A stretch of DNA of 23,815 bases from an uncultured Propionibacteriaceae bacterium (GTDB taxonomy: Bacteria > Actinomycetota > Actinomycetes > Propionibacteriales > Propionibacteriaceae): assembly GCA_936924635.1 (NCBI GenBank), contig CAKZHP010000085.1, positions 1-23,815 of the forward strand, read 5' to 3'. Below the pieces are notes generated by a model. That model did not search any database, was not told the origin of the DNA, and saw only the letters and a program-made list of their open reading frames with translations. Each line of letters starts with the position of its first letter. Position 1 is the first letter of the stretch. The position numbers and the translations under genes were made by a program. Below, one piece after another: positions 22,497 to 23,815 of this stretch.

Positions 22497-23588
22497 TCAC
22501 CAGCGCGGGCCGTCGTCTGGACGGCCTGGGCGGTCTGTACGCTCGTCACGTCCCCAGGGCCAGGACTCGTCTGGTCGGGTCCCGGTCGCGTCGCGCACCC
22601 GCCCGGCCACCCACCCACCCACGGCGCCCATACCGTTGGCGATGTCGCCGAACGTGCGGCTGATCGTGTCCTCGGCGCGGGTGAACTGGTCCTGGTAGGA
22701 GGCGGCCGCGCCCATCACGTCGTCGGAGAGCCGGGCGTCGGCATCGTCCACGCGGCGCGGGTACGACCCCTGGAGGACCAGGTGGTACTCGCCGTTGCCG
22801 ACCCACCGGCGCAGCTCGGCCGCGCGCACGACGGCGAATGGGTGGGTCATGTTCTCGACGAGCAGGACGCGCAGCACCAGGTCGCGAATGTCCTCGTCCT
22901 CGGCGTACTCCTCGGCCTGCTCGAGGAACGCATCGGTGTCTAGCTCGGCGATGTGACCGCCGCTCGCGAGCTTCATGTGCACGCGCAGCGCCGCATCGGT
23001 GTCCTGACAGGCGAGCAGGCCGGCGCGGTCGGCCGAGAGCTCGGACTTGCGCGACCACTCGCTCAGCGCCGCCAGCAGGGCACGGATGCCGAGGTAGCTG
23101 AACGGGATCGACAGGAAGGTGGAGGAGAGGCTGGTGAGCAGCAAGAACATCGTGCGGTAGAGCGCGTGACCGCTGCCCACATGACCGAGCTCGTGGCCGA
23201 GGACGAACCGCAGCTCGTCGTCGTCGAGCAGGTCGATCAGCCCGGAGTTGACCACGATCACGGGCCGGTCGAGCCCGACGGCCATCGCGTTGAGGAAGGG
23301 GTTGGCTGAGATGTACAGGTCGGGCAGATCCTCCACGTCGAGCGCCGTCGCGGCCTGCGTGTACACCCTGAACACCCGCGGGAACTGCCGGGTGTCGACC
23401 TTGACCGAAGAGCCCAGCAGCAGCAGCCTCAGCGAGCGCTCCGTCATGAACCCGCTGATCTTGCGCAGCACGGAGTCGAAGCCGCGGATCTTCCGCAGCG
23501 CCACCAGGGCCCCACGGTCGGCGGGGTGCTCCCAGGCGCGGGAGCTGATGCCGGTCAGGACGATGCGCTCGGACGCGTTCTCTGCCAT
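22497..23588 (-). CDS. M48 family zinc metalloprotease (HtpX-like)
   Basis: This encodes 363 residues from the ATG at 23588 (MAENASERIVL); an ATG nine bases earlier (23597) is equally possible, and neither has a strong ribosome site. The zinc motif HExxH is HELGH (132-136) in LRFVLGHELGHVGSGHALYR. The third ligand region is SELSADRAGLL. A hydrophobic stretch after the motif (TMFLLLTSLSSTFLSIPFSY) suggests a membrane-associated protease. Upstream, LPDLYISANPFLNAMAVGLD matches the N-terminal part of M48 proteases. The C-terminal 90 residues (after about 270) are charged and family-unspecific, ending in an Arg/Asp/Pro-rich tail. M48 proteins take part in membrane-protein quality control. It stands alone, convergent to the membrane gene. 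Confidence 0.9.
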   Translation of the reverse strand: MAENASERIVLTGISSRAWEHPADRGALVALRKIRGFDSVLRKISGFMTERSLRLLLLGSSVKVDTRQFPRVFRVYTQAATALDVEDLPDLYISANPFLNAMAVGLDRPVIVVNSGLIDLLDDDELRFVLGHELGHVGSGHALYRTMFLLLTSLSSTFLSIPFSYLGIRALLAALSEWSRKSELSADRAGLLACQDTDAALRVHMKLASGGHIAELDTDAFLEQAEEYAEDEDIRDLVLRVLLVENMTHPFAVVRAAELRRWVGNGEYHLVLQGSYPRRVDDADARLSDDVMGAAASYQDQFTRAEDTISRTFGDIANGMGAVGGWVAGRVRDATGTRPDESWPWGRDERTDRPGRPDDGPRW

Positions 23589-23623
23589 GCGCCTCATTGT
23601 GCCTGCTGAGGGGTACGCTCCGG

Positions 23624-23680
23624 TGGCGCGCGGAGTTCCTTCGTCGGCGCCTGCTCGCTCGTCTCGAGACCCGCGCGCCA
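23624..23680. repeat. Inverted repeat upstream of the M48 gene
   Basis: TGGCGCGCGG (23624-23633) and CCGCGCGCCA (23671-23680) are perfect 10-bp complements 37 bases apart. A 10-base palindrome GTCTCGAGAC (23661-23670) abuts the right arm. This is a possible regulatory site in the M48 promoter region; GC-rich composition lowers its significance. Confidence 0.4.
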
Positions 23681-23729
23681 GGTGCCGTACGTCCCGGGCC
23701 GGCCGCCAGACCCCCAGAGGAACGCACAA

Positions 23730-23753
23730 CCCCTGGTCGATGACGACCAGGGG
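23730..23753 (-). terminator. Hairpin terminator for the tRNA-like gene at the right edge
   Basis: CCCCTGGTCG (23730-23739), four-base loop, CGACCAGGGG (23744-23753): a perfect 10-bp stem, followed on the minus strand by TTGTGCGTT. It starts nine bases after the tRNA-like 3' end. Confidence 0.75.
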
Positions 23754-23762
23754 TATGAGCTG

Positions 23763-23815
23763 TGTCCGAGAGAGGACTTGAACTTCTATCCGATGGGCTT
23801 CCGACAAGCGGAACT
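23763..23815 (-). tRNA. tRNA-like 3' end, cut by the window edge; isotype not determined
   Basis: On the minus strand, a T-loop TTCAAGT (23782-23776) is enclosed by a 5-bp T-stem AGAAG/CCTCT with one A-C mismatch. CTCGGAC (23770-23764) is a plausible 3' acceptor strand, with A at the discriminator position (23763), and a terminator follows. CCA is not encoded. The remaining visible bases do not fold into an ordinary anticodon arm, so this may be a tRNA with a long variable arm (Leu or Ser type) or a degenerate copy. Confidence 0.45.

Noticed and set aside
22245..22698. Small coding regions in the gap between the membrane gene and the M48 gene
   Set aside because: The translations on both strands are Arg/Pro/Ala-rich, typical of shadow frames in GC-rich DNA, with no ribosome site or recognisable motif.

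Overview
The window is high-GC bacterial chromosome with many GTG starts, overlapping stop/start codons and SD-type leaders. It carries the conserved actinobacterial block that in mycobacteria runs from smc to dprA: smc, ftsY, ffh, amidohydrolase, rpsP, KH protein, rimM, rplS, lepB, rnhB, DUF2469, yraN, comM, dprA. This points to Actinomycetota. A genus cannot be fixed from the sequence alone; Propionibacteriales would be a guess. Nothing in the window looks like a transposase, integrase, phage gene or CRISPR array, and no gene-free stretch exceeds 300 bases.

Layout. 1-4694: end of smc, a small membrane protein, ftsY, a GNAT acetyltransferase overlapping ftsY, and ffh, so both protein partners of SRP-dependent membrane targeting are present. 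4735-5925: a metal-dependent amidohydrolase. 6129-7481: rpsP-khpA-rimM, tightly coupled. The usual next gene, trmD, is not present. Instead 7482-16078 holds an unrelated stretch: a lipoprotein polysaccharide deacetylase, a type-B sdhCAB operon closed by a strong hairpin, and on the minus strand two tandem copies of a module made of an ECF sigma factor plus a membrane-anchored secreted-domain protein. The upstream copy of the sigma gene is broken by one stop codon and three frameshifts, while its partner gene is intact. 16079-18319: rplS-lepB-rnhB-DUF2469. 18379-18483: five copies of a 21-bp repeat. 18532-21550: yraN-comM-dprA, overlapping by 4 bases at each join. 21602-22258: an unidentified membrane protein. 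22497-23588: an M48 metalloprotease on the minus strand. At the right edge are a hairpin terminator and a tRNA-like 3' end.

Functionally most of the window is housekeeping: chromosome condensation, SRP targeting, ribosome proteins and maturation, signal peptide cleavage, RNA:DNA hybrid removal, respiration and DNA uptake/recombination. The least ordinary parts are the trmD-less gap between rimM and rplS, the duplicated and half-decayed sigma modules with a shared promoter-like 12-mer, and the 21-bp repeat array in front of the yraN-comM-dprA operon.
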